DNA of 39,550 nucleotides from CAYYMH01 sp964472785 (GTDB taxonomy: Bacteria > Zhuqueibacterota > Zhuqueibacteria > Thermofontimicrobiales > Thermofontimicrobiaceae): positions 1-39,550 of the forward strand of contig CAYYMH010000038.1 in assembly GCA_964472785.1 (NCBI GenBank), in the 5' to 3' direction. The translations under genes were made by a program, and so were the position numbers. A model generated the notes under the pieces. The model made no database searches and was not told where the DNA came from. It worked only from the letters and a program-made list of their open reading frames with translations. Positions 23,914-34,600 of the stretch are shown here, piece after piece; position 1 is the first letter of the stretch; each line of letters starts with the position of its first letter.

Positions 23914-25146
23914 ATGAATAAGTTCAACAAAATTGAAGATGCAATTGAAGATTACCGCGCAGGAAAGATTTTGATCGTTGTCGATGATGAAGATCGTGAA
24001 AACGAAGGTGATTTCATTATGGCAGCAAAAAAAGTAACCCCAGAGGCTATCAATTTTATGGCGAAATACGGGCGTGGGTTGATTTGTGTGCCATTAATAC
24101 AAAAACGGTTAATGGAATTGGAACTGGGCTCAATGGTGGAAAAAAACACAGCGCTTCACGGCACTCAGTTCACGGTTTCTGTGGACGCCGCTCGCAACAT
24201 CTCCACCGGTATTTCAGCCCAAGATCGCGCCGAAACCATCATGTTGCTGGTTGATCCGCTTACCAAACCGATTGACCTCGCCCGACCGGGGCACATTTTC
24301 CCGATCAAAGCAGAAAAGGGCGGCGTTTTAAGCCGGGCTGGCCATACCGAAGCTGCGGTCGATTTGGCCCGGTTATCCGGATTGTATCCGGCTGGTGTTT
24401 TGTGTGAAATTATGGACGAAGACGGAACCATGGCGCGTGTTCCTCAATTAATGAAAATCGCCGCGAAACATCGAATGAAAATTATCACGATACGGGACTT
24501 GATAGAATATCGCCGTTTAACAGAAAAGTTAGTCACACGCAAAGCCGTGACCAATTTTCCGTCAAAATTCGGGAAATTTAAATTATACTTATATGAAAGC
24601 GCTATTGATGATCATCATCATTTAGCGATTGTAAAAGGTGATTTGGATGGTGACGCACCGGTCATCGTTCGGGTTCACTCTCAATGTCTGACCGGCGACA
24701 TCCTGGGCTCGTTGCGATGCGATTGTCAGGATCAGCTTTACTACGCGCTGAATACGATTGAAAAAGCGGGACGAGGTGTCGTTCTTTACATGCGTCAGGA
24801 AGGACGCGGAATCGGGCTGGCAAATAAGATTTTAGCTTATCAACTTCAGGATAACGGCCGGGATACGGTCGAGGCAAACGAGGAATTAGGATTTCAGGCG
24901 GATTTAAGAGATTACGGAATCGGCGCCCAAATTTTGGTCGATCTGGGTGTCAAGAAAATTCGTTTGTTAACCAACAATCCGAAAAAGATTGTCGGGCTCA
25001 AAGGTTACGGGCTGGACATTATCGAACGAATTCCAATAGAAATTGAGCCCAATCCGTTAAACGCGCATTATCTGGAGACGAAACGCGACAAATTAGGTCA
25101 TTTGATTCTGAATGACAAATCGCTAATCAAAGATAAAGAAAAATGA
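23914..25146 (+). CDS. ribBA: Bifunctional DHBP synthase / GTP cyclohydrolase II
   Basis: A 410-aa fusion enzyme supplying both riboflavin precursors. The N-terminal half (1-205) is 3,4-dihydroxy-2-butanone 4-phosphate synthase: DDEDRENEGDFIMAAK, HGTQFTVSVDAA and RAGHTEAAVDLARLSG. The C-terminal half (206-405) is GTP cyclohydrolase II: zinc site HSQCLTGDILGSLRCDCQ, MRQEGRGIGLANKILAYQLQ, and TNNPKKIVGLKGYGL. Catalytic motifs of both halves look intact. It lies 48 bp after ribE and 30 bp before ribH. The ribosome binding site is weak. Confidence 0.96.
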   Translation: MNKFNKIEDAIEDYRAGKILIVVDDEDRENEGDFIMAAKKVTPEAINFMAKYGRGLICVPLIQKRLMELELGSMVEKNTALHGTQFTVSVDAARNISTGISAQDRAETIMLLVDPLTKPIDLARPGHIFPIKAEKGGVLSRAGHTEAAVDLARLSGLYPAGVLCEIMDEDGTMARVPQLMKIAAKHRMKIITIRDLIEYRRLTEKLVTRKAVTNFPSKFGKFKLYLYESAIDDHHHLAIVKGDLDGDAPVIVRVHSQCLTGDILGSLRCDCQDQLYYALNTIEKAGRGVVLYMRQEGRGIGLANKILAYQLQDNGRDTVEANEELGFQADLRDYGIGAQILVDLGVKKIRLLTNNPKKIVGLKGYGLDIIERIPIEIEPNPLNAHYLETKRDKLGHLILNDKSLIKDKEK

Positions 25147-25176
25147 TCTGTTGGTAAAAATTAAATTGGAGGATTT

Positions 25177-25641
25177 ATGCCAAAGCAAATTCAGGGCAAA
25201 ATACTGGGAAGAGGTAAAAAATTTGGGATTGTGGTCAGCCGTTTCAATGAGTTTATTTCTGGCAAACTGCTCGAGGGAGCGCTTGATTGCTTTCATCGGC
25301 ATGAAGTAAAAGACGATGATATTGACATTGCCTGGGTGCCGGGTTCCTTTGAGATTCCTTTAGCTGCCCAAAAAATGGCACAGGCTCAGAAATACGATGC
25401 GGTGTTATGTCTCGGGGCAGTAATCCGTGGTGACACGCCACACTTTGAATTCATTGCGGCAGAAGTAACCAAAGGTGTTGCGCAAGTCAATCTCCAAACC
25501 GGTGTACCCACAGTTTTTGGTGTGATTACCACAGATACACTGGAGCAAGCCATCGAGCGTGCAGGCACAAAAGCAGGAAATAAGGGCTGGGATGCCGCAA
25601 TGACAGGAATGGAAATGGCAGAGTTATTAAAGGAAATTTAA
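25177..25641 (+). CDS. ribH: 6,7-dimethyl-8-ribityllumazine synthase
   Basis: A 154-aa lumazine synthase joining the two precursors made by RibD and RibBA. The conserved segments are VSRFNEFISGKLLEGAL, WVPGSFEIPLAAQKMA, CLGAVIRGDTPHFEFIAAEV (with the catalytic histidine) and GVITTDTLEQAIERAGTKAG-NKG. The protein usually assembles into pentamers or 60-mer capsids. A strong GGAGGATTT precedes the ATG. It ends 45 bp before the next gene. Confidence 0.96.
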   Translation: MPKQIQGKILGRGKKFGIVVSRFNEFISGKLLEGALDCFHRHEVKDDDIDIAWVPGSFEIPLAAQKMAQAQKYDAVLCLGAVIRGDTPHFEFIAAEVTKGVAQVNLQTGVPTVFGVITTDTLEQAIERAGTKAGNKGWDAAMTGMEMAELLKEI

Positions 25642-25686
25642 TTGCTTTTAATTCATCTAATATTCATCGGACAACGGTTAAAATAT

Positions 25687-27879
25687 ATGTTGAAAAAATA
25701 TTTTTTTACATCCTTGTTTCTGCTGGTTGCAGCATCGACAGCTCTTTTCGCAAAAGTGGGAGACTGGATTACATTCACCAATCAGGGCGACATCAGAGAT
25801 ATTATTGTTCAGGGAGATACCCTTTGGTGTGCAACCAACGGTGGGGTGTTTCGTTATGATTTCGTCATTGACCAGTATGAGCAATTTAATAACACCAACG
25901 GATTATCATCCAATGATGCTCAGGCGATTGAAGTTGATCAACATGGAAATATTTGGGTCGCTTTCTCCGACGGCTGGATCAATTGCCTGAAAGTTGGATC
26001 AGATAGTTGGGATTTTATTTTCGATTATCGCGGCCATGCTATTTATGATCTAAAAACAATCGGTGATTCATTGCTGGTTGCATTAGATATTGGTGTAAGT
26101 CTTTACGACATTCAGCGTAAAGAAGTGAAAGAAACTTATAAAAATTTAGGTTGGGCCCTGCCGGTAGAGATTGACGTTACCAATATCACCGTTGACGGTC
26201 GGGATATCTGGGCTGCAACCGATTTTGGTATTGCGAAAACAAACTTCGACTTAGCAAATTTGATGGCGCCGGAAAGTTGGACTAATTACACATCATCCTC
26301 TGGACTACCGAGTAATCAAGTTAATGTTATTATCTCTCATCACGATTCAATTTTTGCCGGCACCGCTAACGGAATCGCCGTATTAGCAGAAGGTGCCTGG
26401 ACAAATGTCAGTGAAGGCCTCTCCGCAACGAACATCACGGACATGCTGAGCCAAAATGACAAACTCTACGCGCTGTCCAAAAACAAACTTTGCCTCTGGA
26501 ATAGAGCAGAACAAAAATGGCAGCAAATCGGAACAGGCCTGGTGAATCTGTCTTGTCTTGCCATCTCTTCGGTTGAGGGCACAATATGGATCGGCCGAAA
26601 CAGGAGTTGGGCAGCCAGCGGATTTGCCAAACTAACGGAGGAAAATCAGTGGGAAACCTTCACTCCGCCCGGGCCTCCTTCAAATGAGATTAACTGTTTG
26701 GCTGTGGACAAAAATCAAATTCTGTGGTGTGGCTCCAATGATAATGGTATTTTAAAATATGACGGTCAAACCTGGTCGCAAATAACGAAACAGGAAGGTC
26801 TGCTCACCAACCGGATCGATGCGGTTACCGTTGACAATCAAAACAGAAAATGGTTCGCTACGCCGGGAGGAGGCGCTATTTTAATTGATGATAATGAAAA
26901 CATATCTATTTTTCACAATCAATATCTGTCCGGTGCCACAGGAGCCACCGATTATGTTGTCGTCACGGATATCGAAGTTGACCGGTATAATAACGTCTGG
27001 ATGTTAAATTTAGCAGCAGCCAACAACAAAGTCGTCGCCGTATATTCTGCTCAACTTGAATGGCAATATTTTACAATTCAGGAAGGGATTTTCAGCTCGG
27101 CGGTTCGTGCGATAGATTTTGATAATTATGACCGGGCATGGATTGGCAGCGATGGCGGGCTGAATGTCATTGATTATGGACATACGCTCATGTACAAAGC
27201 GGATGATGATTATTCCGGCACACTAACGACAGCCGACGGACTTATCAGCAATCAAATTAAAGACGTAGCAATTGACCACGATAATATCGTATGGATAGCA
27301 ACCGACGGAGGATTGAACTACTGGGCGCAAGGTGCTGTTTATGAACAATACGGGCTTGTGAGCAATTCCATCAATGCCATTGAAATCGATATTCGAAATA
27401 ATAAATGGTTTGGCACATCAGCCGGAGTCAGTATGTTGGCTCATGACGGTTATACCTGGACTCACTACAGCACCGATGATAGTCCACTGGTCAGCGACAA
27501 TGTCACATCGTTCGGTTTTGAAGAGAAAACAGGGAAAGTCTATATCGGGACGACCAATGGCATTTCTTGTTTGCTGACGCCCTTTTCAAGCCCTCGTGAA
27601 GATTTGAGCCAGGTCACGGCCGGCCCTAACCCCTTTATTAGCAATAATGGGCAAAACTTTGCTATCTCCAACCTGGCAGATGACGTATCGATCAAATTCA
27701 TGACAGAAAACGGGATGGTCGTTCGTGAAATTTCCAAAGATGATATTTTGGGATCACAGGCATATTGGGACGGGAAAAATAACAATGGTGCATTTATCGC
27801 CAGCGGTATCTATCTTTATGTCATTTATAATGAAGAATCAGGGATGAATCGCGTTGGTAAAGTTGCCGTGATACGTTGA
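25687..27879 (+). CDS. Secreted two-component-regulator-propeller protein with FlgD/T9SS-like C-terminus
   Basis: About 730 aa from the ATG at 25687, chosen because a signal peptide (MLKKYFFTSLFLLVAASTAL, cut near FAK) begins there; a TTG 15 codons upstream abuts the ribH stop. The body is made of repeated 'GL-SN-V-AI-VD--G-IW-GT-GG' units (GLSSNDAQAIEVDQHGNIWV, GLLTNRIDAVTVDNQNRKWF, GLISNQIKDVAIDHDNIVWI, GLVSNSINAIEIDIRNNKWF), as in the periplasmic sensor propellers of hybrid histidine kinases. Here no kinase follows. The C-terminal ~85 residues (AGPNPF, YWDGKNNNGAFIASGIYLYV) are a FlgD-like Ig / type A sorting module. It is secreted or surface-exposed by inference. It directly follows the rib operon and may be co-transcribed with it. 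Confidence 0.85.
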   Translation: MLKKYFFTSLFLLVAASTALFAKVGDWITFTNQGDIRDIIVQGDTLWCATNGGVFRYDFVIDQYEQFNNTNGLSSNDAQAIEVDQHGNIWVAFSDGWINCLKVGSDSWDFIFDYRGHAIYDLKTIGDSLLVALDIGVSLYDIQRKEVKETYKNLGWALPVEIDVTNITVDGRDIWAATDFGIAKTNFDLANLMAPESWTNYTSSSGLPSNQVNVIISHHDSIFAGTANGIAVLAEGAWTNVSEGLSATNITDMLSQNDKLYALSKNKLCLWNRAEQKWQQIGTGLVNLSCLAISSVEGTIWIGRNRSWAASGFAKLTEENQWETFTPPGPPSNEINCLAVDKNQILWCGSNDNGILKYDGQTWSQITKQEGLLTNRIDAVTVDNQNRKWFATPGGGAILIDDNENISIFHNQYLSGATGATDYVVVTDIEVDRYNNVWMLNLAAANNKVVAVYSAQLEWQYFTIQEGIFSSAVRAIDFDNYDRAWIGSDGGLNVIDYGHTLMYKADDDYSGTLTTADGLISNQIKDVAIDHDNIVWIATDGGLNYWAQGAVYEQYGLVSNSINAIEIDIRNNKWFGTSAGVSMLAHDGYTWTHYSTDDSPLVSDNVTSFGFEEKTGKVYIGTTNGISCLLTPFSSPREDLSQVTAGPNPFISNNGQNFAISNLADDVSIKFMTENGMVVREISKDDILGSQAYWDGKNNNGAFIASGIYLYVIYNEESGMNRVGKVAVIR

Positions 27880-28093
27880 TTTATGATTGCCTCAGAGGTT
27901 GAAAACACAATGAGCTATTAAGTGAATTATTAGCCAATTCTGATTCAATCAAATTAGTATTTTTAATAAACTGAAGTTTCGAATTGTATTCAAACAAGGT
28001 TTTTTAATTATCTCTTCGAGTCTTTGAGCCATCGCGGCAATATAATGTTTAAAGAATATAATCTTTCTCAATTCATTTTTCAATAAATCAAAT

Positions 28094-29809
28094 ATGCTCA
28101 AAAATCTTCACATCCAGAATTTTGCTCTCATCGACAAACTCAGTGTGGAATTCAAACCTGGCTTGAACATTATTACCGGCGAAACAGGAGCCGGAAAATC
28201 CATCATTATTGACGCACTGGGAACTTCAATCGGGGAAAAAATTCCTGTTGATGCTTTGAGAAAAGGCGCATCCAAAGCAATCGCTGAATGCGTTTTTGAA
28301 ATTGATAAATTAGCTGAACTTACCACTTATCTCGAAAATTCCGAAATCGATCATCCGGACAATCTGTTGATACTGCGCAAAGAATTATCCGAAGGCGGAC
28401 GTAACCGGGCATTTGTAAATGACTCTCCAACACCAAACGCGAATTTACAAGAGATCGGTGACTTGCTCGTCGATTTGCATGGGCAGCACGAACATCAGTC
28501 CCTCCTCAAAACCCGGCTTCACATTCAGTATCTGGATGATTTTGGCGGTTACGATCAAATTTTGTCCGAAGTCAATAAAAATTATCACAAATATATCAAG
28601 CTGGTTGAAGAATTAAAACAAATCCGGGAGCGTGCCCTTTCGTTCGAGGAGAAACGTGAGCTTTACCAATTCCAGATTCGCGAGATCGCCGCTGTTGATC
28701 CGTATCCCGGCGAAGAAGACGAATTATTCCAGGAAGAAAAAATATTAAGTAACAGTGAAAAACTGTTTCAACTGACCACAGAATTATCAAACACTTTGCA
28801 CGAAAACGAAGATTCGATTTTTGATCAACTGTCAGCAGCTTTGGGTAAATTTGATGATTTGGTGAAAATTGATACAGAATTCGATCGTCTGCGTACTGAT
28901 TGTGAGTCAGCCCAGTTAACAATTCAGGAGATAGCAAAATTTTTGCAGAGCTACAGTACAAATGTAGAATTCAATCCGGATCGATTAGAGACAATTCGTG
29001 AACGTTTAAGCCAGTTTTCGAGCTTAAAAAGAAAATACCACCGGACCCTTGACGAAATCGTTCAATATAAACAGGATATTGAAAATAGCCTGAATCAAAT
29101 CGAAAATCTGGATGCAGAAGTTAAAGAAAAACAAAACGAAATCCATCAACAGAAGCAGTTGTTAACCGATGTCTGTTTACAGCTTCATCAGAAACGAAAA
29201 CACGCCTCTCAAGAATTAGAAGCGTTGGTTCTGGAGCAATTACAAAAATTAGGAATGAAAAACGCCCATTTTGAAATTCGATTCAGCCTCATGCCAGATG
29301 TGGAAGGACCGGTAACTATTGAGGGGCAAACTTACAAAGCTTCCGCGACAGGAATTGACTTTGTCGAATTTTACATTAGCGCGAATCTCGGTGAAGATTT
29401 GAAACCATTATCACGCGTCGCGTCCGGCGGCGAGATTTCCCGTATTATGCTGGCCTTAAAATCTTCATTAGCCGAATCCGACAAAATCCCACTGTTGATT
29501 TTTGACGAAATTGATTTGGGAATATCCGGCCGGATTGCACAGGCTGTTGGTCGCACGTTGAAAAAACTGTCTAAAACCCATCAACTCATCTGCATTACTC
29601 ACCTACCGCAAATTGCCAGTGTAGCCGACCATCACTACGTCGTCGAAAAAACCACATCTCAAAACACGACTCAAACTCAAATTCGGAAACTCAGCGAAGA
29701 CGAACGCGCAATAGAAATCGCCAAGTTGCTGGGAGGACAATCCGTATCAGCTACTCACGTACAAAGCGCTCGTGAATTGATTGCCGAAGCGCAAAAAAAT
29801 GATGAATGA
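28094..29809 (+). CDS. recN: DNA repair protein RecN (SMC-like ATPase)
   Basis: A 571-aa protein of normal RecN length. It starts MLKNLHIQNFALIDKLSVEF with Walker A GETGAGKS (29-36) and DLHGQHEHQSLL. It then has a long coiled-coil middle, the ABC signature LSRVASGGEISRIMLALK (~435-452) and Walker B LLIFDEIDLGISG, followed by the H-loop CITHLPQIAS. RecN acts in double-strand break repair and tethers DNA ends. No strong ribosome binding site precedes the ATG. The 215 bp upstream include a TATAAT at 28041 but no clear -35 at the right distance. Confidence 0.95.
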   Translation: MLKNLHIQNFALIDKLSVEFKPGLNIITGETGAGKSIIIDALGTSIGEKIPVDALRKGASKAIAECVFEIDKLAELTTYLENSEIDHPDNLLILRKELSEGGRNRAFVNDSPTPNANLQEIGDLLVDLHGQHEHQSLLKTRLHIQYLDDFGGYDQILSEVNKNYHKYIKLVEELKQIRERALSFEEKRELYQFQIREIAAVDPYPGEEDELFQEEKILSNSEKLFQLTTELSNTLHENEDSIFDQLSAALGKFDDLVKIDTEFDRLRTDCESAQLTIQEIAKFLQSYSTNVEFNPDRLETIRERLSQFSSLKRKYHRTLDEIVQYKQDIENSLNQIENLDAEVKEKQNEIHQQKQLLTDVCLQLHQKRKHASQELEALVLEQLQKLGMKNAHFEIRFSLMPDVEGPVTIEGQTYKASATGIDFVEFYISANLGEDLKPLSRVASGGEISRIMLALKSSLAESDKIPLLIFDEIDLGISGRIAQAVGRTLKKLSKTHQLICITHLPQIASVADHHYVVEKTTSQNTTQTQIRKLSEDERAIEIAKLLGGQSVSATHVQSARELIAEAQKNDE

Positions 29810-30206
29810 ACCAGTTTGATACAATAAATTCCTGTATTTACAATCCTCCTACTTTATTATCACTTCTCTTAAAATATTAACGCACTTAATTTATTACTAA
29901 TTATAAACTTAAGCCGTCCCAATAATGTAACAATCCTGTAAATTAATGAATATTAATTTTGGAGCAATTTTTGCAGCTTTCACATTTCACATTTAAAGAG
30001 CATTTAAATTATTGTATCGCTCTTGATTCCGGTTGTGCAGTGGCAGCAAAACCAAATTTATTTCTTACAAAATTGTGATCAATTACTAAATTGAAGGAAT
30101 TCCAGTTCCAACAACATCTTGGTTGTTTTAGCCTGAAAGGCGATAGAGTTTCTAACAAATACTTACAACCTTGATTTGGCAGCGCTTAATTTAGGAGGAT
30201 TTTAAC
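29810..30206. other. Gene-free leader region before the TPR protein
   Basis: A 397-bp AT-rich gap. Its only supported content is a candidate promoter at its left end, which overlaps the recN stop region (29816-29844), and two small hairpins near 30107-30142: AACAAC-GTTGTT and GCCT-GAA-AGGC. No ORF or known RNA was recognised. Confidence 0.5.
29816..29844 (+). promoter_or_regulatory. Candidate promoter for the TPR protein gene
   Basis: TTGATA (29816-29821), 17-bp spacer and TACAAT (29839-29844) on the plus strand. It would give a leader of about 355 nt, which is long, so another start nearer the gene is possible. Confidence 0.4.
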
Positions 30207-31325
30207 ATGGGCAACTCAAGAACAATCATCAGTTCTTCAATTGTTTCAATTATCATCGTGGCTGTGGGGTTATTTTTACTGTGTGTACGACGCGCTCCCA
30301 GAATTAACACAGACGAAACGACATTTGGAAACGCTGAATATAATACGCAAACCGCTTCTGATGAAGAACAACAACTGTTAAACTTGCTGAGTGAAGCATC
30401 AGACGAAATGGCACTCGAAGAACAGCAAACGCAACCTCGGGAAGCAAACCAGGCCTCAACAGATGATGACTTGACATCACTTTTAAACGAAGGAGAAAGT
30501 GCGTTTGATGACCCGGAATATGCGTCTGGTGAAGAGCAAAGTATGAATGACATTATGAAATTACTCGAAATGGAAGATTCGGATGATGCAGTTTCAGGAC
30601 AACCTACAGACCAATCACAGGACGAGATTTATCAATCGTCGTTACCTGAATTCTCTCGTAATGAGAAGCAATCTTCCAACACAAACACTACCAACCAAGA
30701 TGGTTCGTCTTCGATTGACAATTTAATTGATGAAGTAGGTAAATTGGAAAATGTGCTTGCTGACAAACAGTCGGAAAAGCAACAATTGCAAGCGGAGATC
30801 GAAAGCTATGACCGTCAGATCGCCGAACTTGAGTCTCAAATAGCAAATCCGTCACAAGCCAACTTTCAGACTCGGCAGGCATCCAATTACGAGTCCGGAT
30901 CATATGACGAAACCGGACAACAAAATCTTTATCTTAACACAAGAGCGATGTCAGGCAGTGATTACGAAGTGGCTTACAATGAATCACTTCAGCTATTTTA
31001 TGAGCGCCGTTATGAGCAGGCAGTAAATCAGTTTTACAAACTTTTACAATTAAATCCAATGCATACGCTAGCGGATAATTGTCAATACTGGATCGGAGAA
31101 TGTCGCTATGCTCAGCGTAAATATTATCAGGCGATTGCTGAATTTACCAAAGTCGGGGCTTATGATGCAGCCGACAAAAAAGATGACGCACAATTAATGA
31201 TCGGACTCGCGTTTATGAAATTGGGCGAAAGTCAGCACGCTCAATCAGAATTTGATTGGCTAATCAGCACTTTTGCCAACAGCGAATATATCAGCAAAGC
31301 ACATTACTATTTAAACCAATTTTAG
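30207..31325 (+). CDS. Membrane-anchored coiled-coil/TPR protein, YbgF (CpoB)-like
   Basis: A 372-aa protein with an N-terminal membrane helix (SSIVSIIIVAVGLFLLCV, ~11-28). A long acidic, Q/S/T-rich linker (~35-165) follows, then a short coiled coil (LIDEVGKLENVLADKQSEKQ...AELESQI, ~170-215) and at least three TPR-like repeats at the C-terminus (YNESLQLFYERRYEQAVNQF, DNCQYWIGECRYAQRKYYQA, DAQLMIGLAFMKLGESQHA). The coiled coil plus TPR order is that of YbgF/CpoB, which links cell-wall synthesis to outer-membrane constriction with Tol-Pal. The membrane anchor and the long linker are not found in CpoB, and no tol genes are nearby. AGGAGG precedes the ATG. A terminator follows. Confidence 0.8.
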   Translation: MGNSRTIISSSIVSIIIVAVGLFLLCVRRAPRINTDETTFGNAEYNTQTASDEEQQLLNLLSEASDEMALEEQQTQPREANQASTDDDLTSLLNEGESAFDDPEYASGEEQSMNDIMKLLEMEDSDDAVSGQPTDQSQDEIYQSSLPEFSRNEKQSSNTNTTNQDGSSSIDNLIDEVGKLENVLADKQSEKQQLQAEIESYDRQIAELESQIANPSQANFQTRQASNYESGSYDETGQQNLYLNTRAMSGSDYEVAYNESLQLFYERRYEQAVNQFYKLLQLNPMHTLADNCQYWIGECRYAQRKYYQAIAEFTKVGAYDAADKKDDAQLMIGLAFMKLGESQHAQSEFDWLISTFANSEYISKAHYYLNQF

Positions 31326-31420
31326 GTTTGTCCTTATAAGACGACCAACACACACAATCATTTTTTCCAACCATTTAATAGGCTCATTGGTTCCAAACAG
31401 ACACATATTAGATAAATCTT

Positions 31421-31453
31421 GAGGGAGTTATTAAAAACTCCCTCTTTTTTTCC
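31421..31453 (+). terminator. Rho-independent terminator after the TPR protein gene
   Basis: Perfect 8-bp arms GAGGGAGT (31421-31428) and ACTCCCTC (31437-31444) are followed by seven T. It lies about 95 bp beyond the stop at 31325. Confidence 0.88.
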
Positions 31454-31504
31454 TCAATGACATCTTTTGATACTTCATCATCAAAAAATTATTTTCTTTT
31501 TTAC

Positions 31505-31533
31505 TTGATAATGTAAATAAATTGTTTTAATTT
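31505..31533 (+). promoter_or_regulatory. Candidate dnaE promoter
   Basis: TTGATA (31505-31510), 17-bp spacer and TAATTT (31528-31533) on the plus strand, 120 bp before the dnaE ATG and downstream of the preceding terminator. Confidence 0.5.
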
Positions 31534-31652
31534 AAGGGAAAGAGAAATCCCAGAATTTACAACCGATCATCTTTAAGGGATAACTTTTTGTAATTCTTCA
31601 TCATTATAACCAGTTTTATAATTTAAACCGCCCAAAATAGGAAGCTGAAAGT

Positions 31653-34600
31653 ATGACAGAATTTATTCATCTTCACAACCACACAAGCTACAGTCTCTTG
31701 GATGGCGCCTGTCGCCTTGGTGATTTATTCGAGATGTGCAAAATATTTAAAATGGATGCTCTGGCAATTACTGATCATGGGAATATGTTTGGAGTGATCA
31801 ACTTTTATACAAAAGCGAAGCAAGAAGGGATTAAACCCATTATCGGCGCTGAAGTGTATATTGCACCAAAAAGTCGGTTTGAAAAATCAAAATCCCAGGG
31901 ACAGAAAGACACATCTTATCATCTCATTTTGCTGGCAAAAAACTTCGAAGGCTACAAAAATCTGATGAAGCTGGTTTCGATCGGTTTTCTTGAAGGTTTT
32001 TATTACAAACCCCGTATTGACAAGGAGGTTTTAAAACAATACTCATCAGGTTTGGTGGCGCTCTCCGCGTGCATCAAAGGCGAAGTCCCCCGGTTGATTC
32101 TCCGGGATGATTTCGAAGGGGCAGAACAAGCGGCACTGGGGTATAAAGAACTGTTTGGCGAAGACTACTATTTTGAATTACACAGACACGAAATTCCTGA
32201 AGAAGAAAAAGCTATCCAGGGAATGCTTAAGTTAAGTCAGAAACTCGACATCCCTGTTGTTGCGACGAACGACATCCATTATTTAAAGCATGAGCACGTC
32301 AAGGCACATGAAATTTTGCTGTGTATTCAAACCGGTAAAACGATAAAAGATGATAGCCGGATGAAATTCAACACAGACCAAGTCTATTTTAAATCGCCGC
32401 AGCAGATGAAAGAATTATTTGAAGACATTCCTGAAGCGATTGAAAATACGGTAAAGATTGCCGAAAAATGTAATTTGGAACTTGATACGAAGAAAATTCA
32501 CCTGCCTGATTTTGATGTCCCCAAGGAATATCAGAACCTGTCACTGGATGAATATCTTGCGCACTTAGCAGAAGAGGGTTTGCATAAACGTTTTTCACCT
32601 GTAACTCAAAAATTAAAGGACAGGTTAAGTCATGAGTTAAAGATTATTAAAAAAATGGGCTATGCCGGCTATTTTTTAATTGTGAAAGATTTCATTGATT
32701 ATGCTCGCCAGAAAGAGATTCCGGTTGGTCCGGGACGCGGGTCGGCAGCCGGGAGTCTGGTATCATACTGTCTGCGTATCACAAATATTAATCCCATCGA
32801 ATATGACTTGCTGTTCGAACGCTTCTTAAATCCGGACCGTGTAAGCATGCCGGACATAGACATTGATTTCTGTTACGAGCGTCGGGAACAGATTATCAGG
32901 TATGTAAAGGAAAAATATGGTGAAGATAATGTAACCCAAATCATCACCTTCGGCACCATGGCGGCGCGTGGCGTCATACGTGATGTGGGGAGAGTGATTG
33001 ATATGAGTCTGCCGGAAGTGGACAAGATCGCGAAAATGGTGCCCCAGATTCCCAAAAAGACATTAGAAGAAGCACTGGCAGAGGTCCCTGAACTGCGAGA
33101 AATTGCTCAACAGGATGACCTTCATCAGACGCTGATCGAAAACTCAAAAGTCCTCGAAGGATTGCACCGTCATGCCTCCACGCATGCCGCGGGGGTAGTT
33201 GTTACTCCTGAAGAATTGACAAACTATACGCCGCTGTTCAAATCCAGTCAGGGGGATGTGACAACCCAGTACGATATGAAAAGCCTGGAAAAGATCGGCC
33301 TGCTGAAAATGGATTTTTTGGGATTGCGAACATTGACCGTGATTGATGATACGCTGAAACATTTGAAAAAAAGAGGGATTGAACTCGATATTGATAACCT
33401 ACCTTTAGATGACCAAAAAACACTCGACATTTTCGGCGAAGGTGAAACTGTCGGCGTTTTCCAATTTGAAAGTTCGGCAATGCGTGATTGGCTAAGAAAA
33501 TTAAAACCGCAGCACATTGGCGATTTGATCGCAATGAATGCGTTGTACCGTCCCGGTCCAATGGAAATGATTCCGGACTTCATTAATAGAAGACACGGGC
33601 GAACGAAAATCGAATACTTGCACGAGAAATTGGAACCCATTTTAAAGGAAACTTATGGCGTCATGGTGTATCAGGAACAAGTGATGCGCGTCGCCAGTGA
33701 ACTATCCGGCTTTACCATGAGTATGGCAGATGAACTTCGTCGCGCCATGGGAAAAAAGATAAAGCATCTGATGGACAAGCTCAGTGCTTTGTTTATTGAA
33801 GGTGCCGTTAAAAACGGCATTAGCGAACATAAGGCTAAACAAATTTACAAGGTGATGGTAAAGTTCGCAGAATACGGATTTAACAAATCTCATGCCGCTG
33901 GTTACTCTGTAATCGCCTATCAAACAGCGTATTTAAAAGCCCATTATTCTGCCGAATTTATGGCAGCTAATATGACCAGCGAAATGAACAATACAGATCG
34001 CATTGTCATTTTAATGGAAGAATGTAAACGTTCGGGTATCAAAGTGCTTCCGCCTGATATCAACGAAAGTGAAATCGAATTCTCGGTCGTGGATCAAAAT
34101 ATCCGCTACGGATTGAAAGCGATTAAAAATGTCGGTACTAATGCAATCAAATCGATTCTAAAAGCGAGAAAAGAACACGGAAAGTTTAAGACCATTTTCG
34201 ACTTATGCGAGCGTTGTGATTTAAGATTGATCAATAAAAGAGTTTTGGAAAGCTTGATTCAAGCCGGTGCCATGGATTCTCTTGAAGGACATCGCGCTCA
34301 GTTGATGCAGTCCATTGATATTGCCGTACCTTACAGTCAAAAAAGCGCAGAGCAAAAACGAAACGGACAAACCAGTATTTTCGATGCGGCGTCGGGCGAT
34401 GAAAATGCCGGTCTCCCTGAACTACCACAAATTAATAATTGGTCCGAAAAAGAACAACTGACGCGGGAAAAAGAGACGTTGAGTTTCTATTTTTCCGGAC
34501 ACCCGCTCTCCAGACATGCCATGGAAATTCAATTGTTTTCAAAAAATCCGCTCAACTCAATTCCTTCTTTACCTGACAAAAGCAAGGTTGTGGTCGGCGT

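Larger units (their letters stand above)
31326..31652. other. Intergenic region between the TPR gene and dnaE
   Basis: This 327-bp gap holds the terminator of the upstream gene (31421-31453) and the candidate dnaE promoter (31505-31533). Nothing else was recognised. Confidence 0.6.

Noticed and set aside
33238..33640. Overlapping minus-strand frames (107 and 130 codons) opposite dnaE
   Set aside because: They are shadows of the continuous dnaE frame, which has all polymerase motifs.
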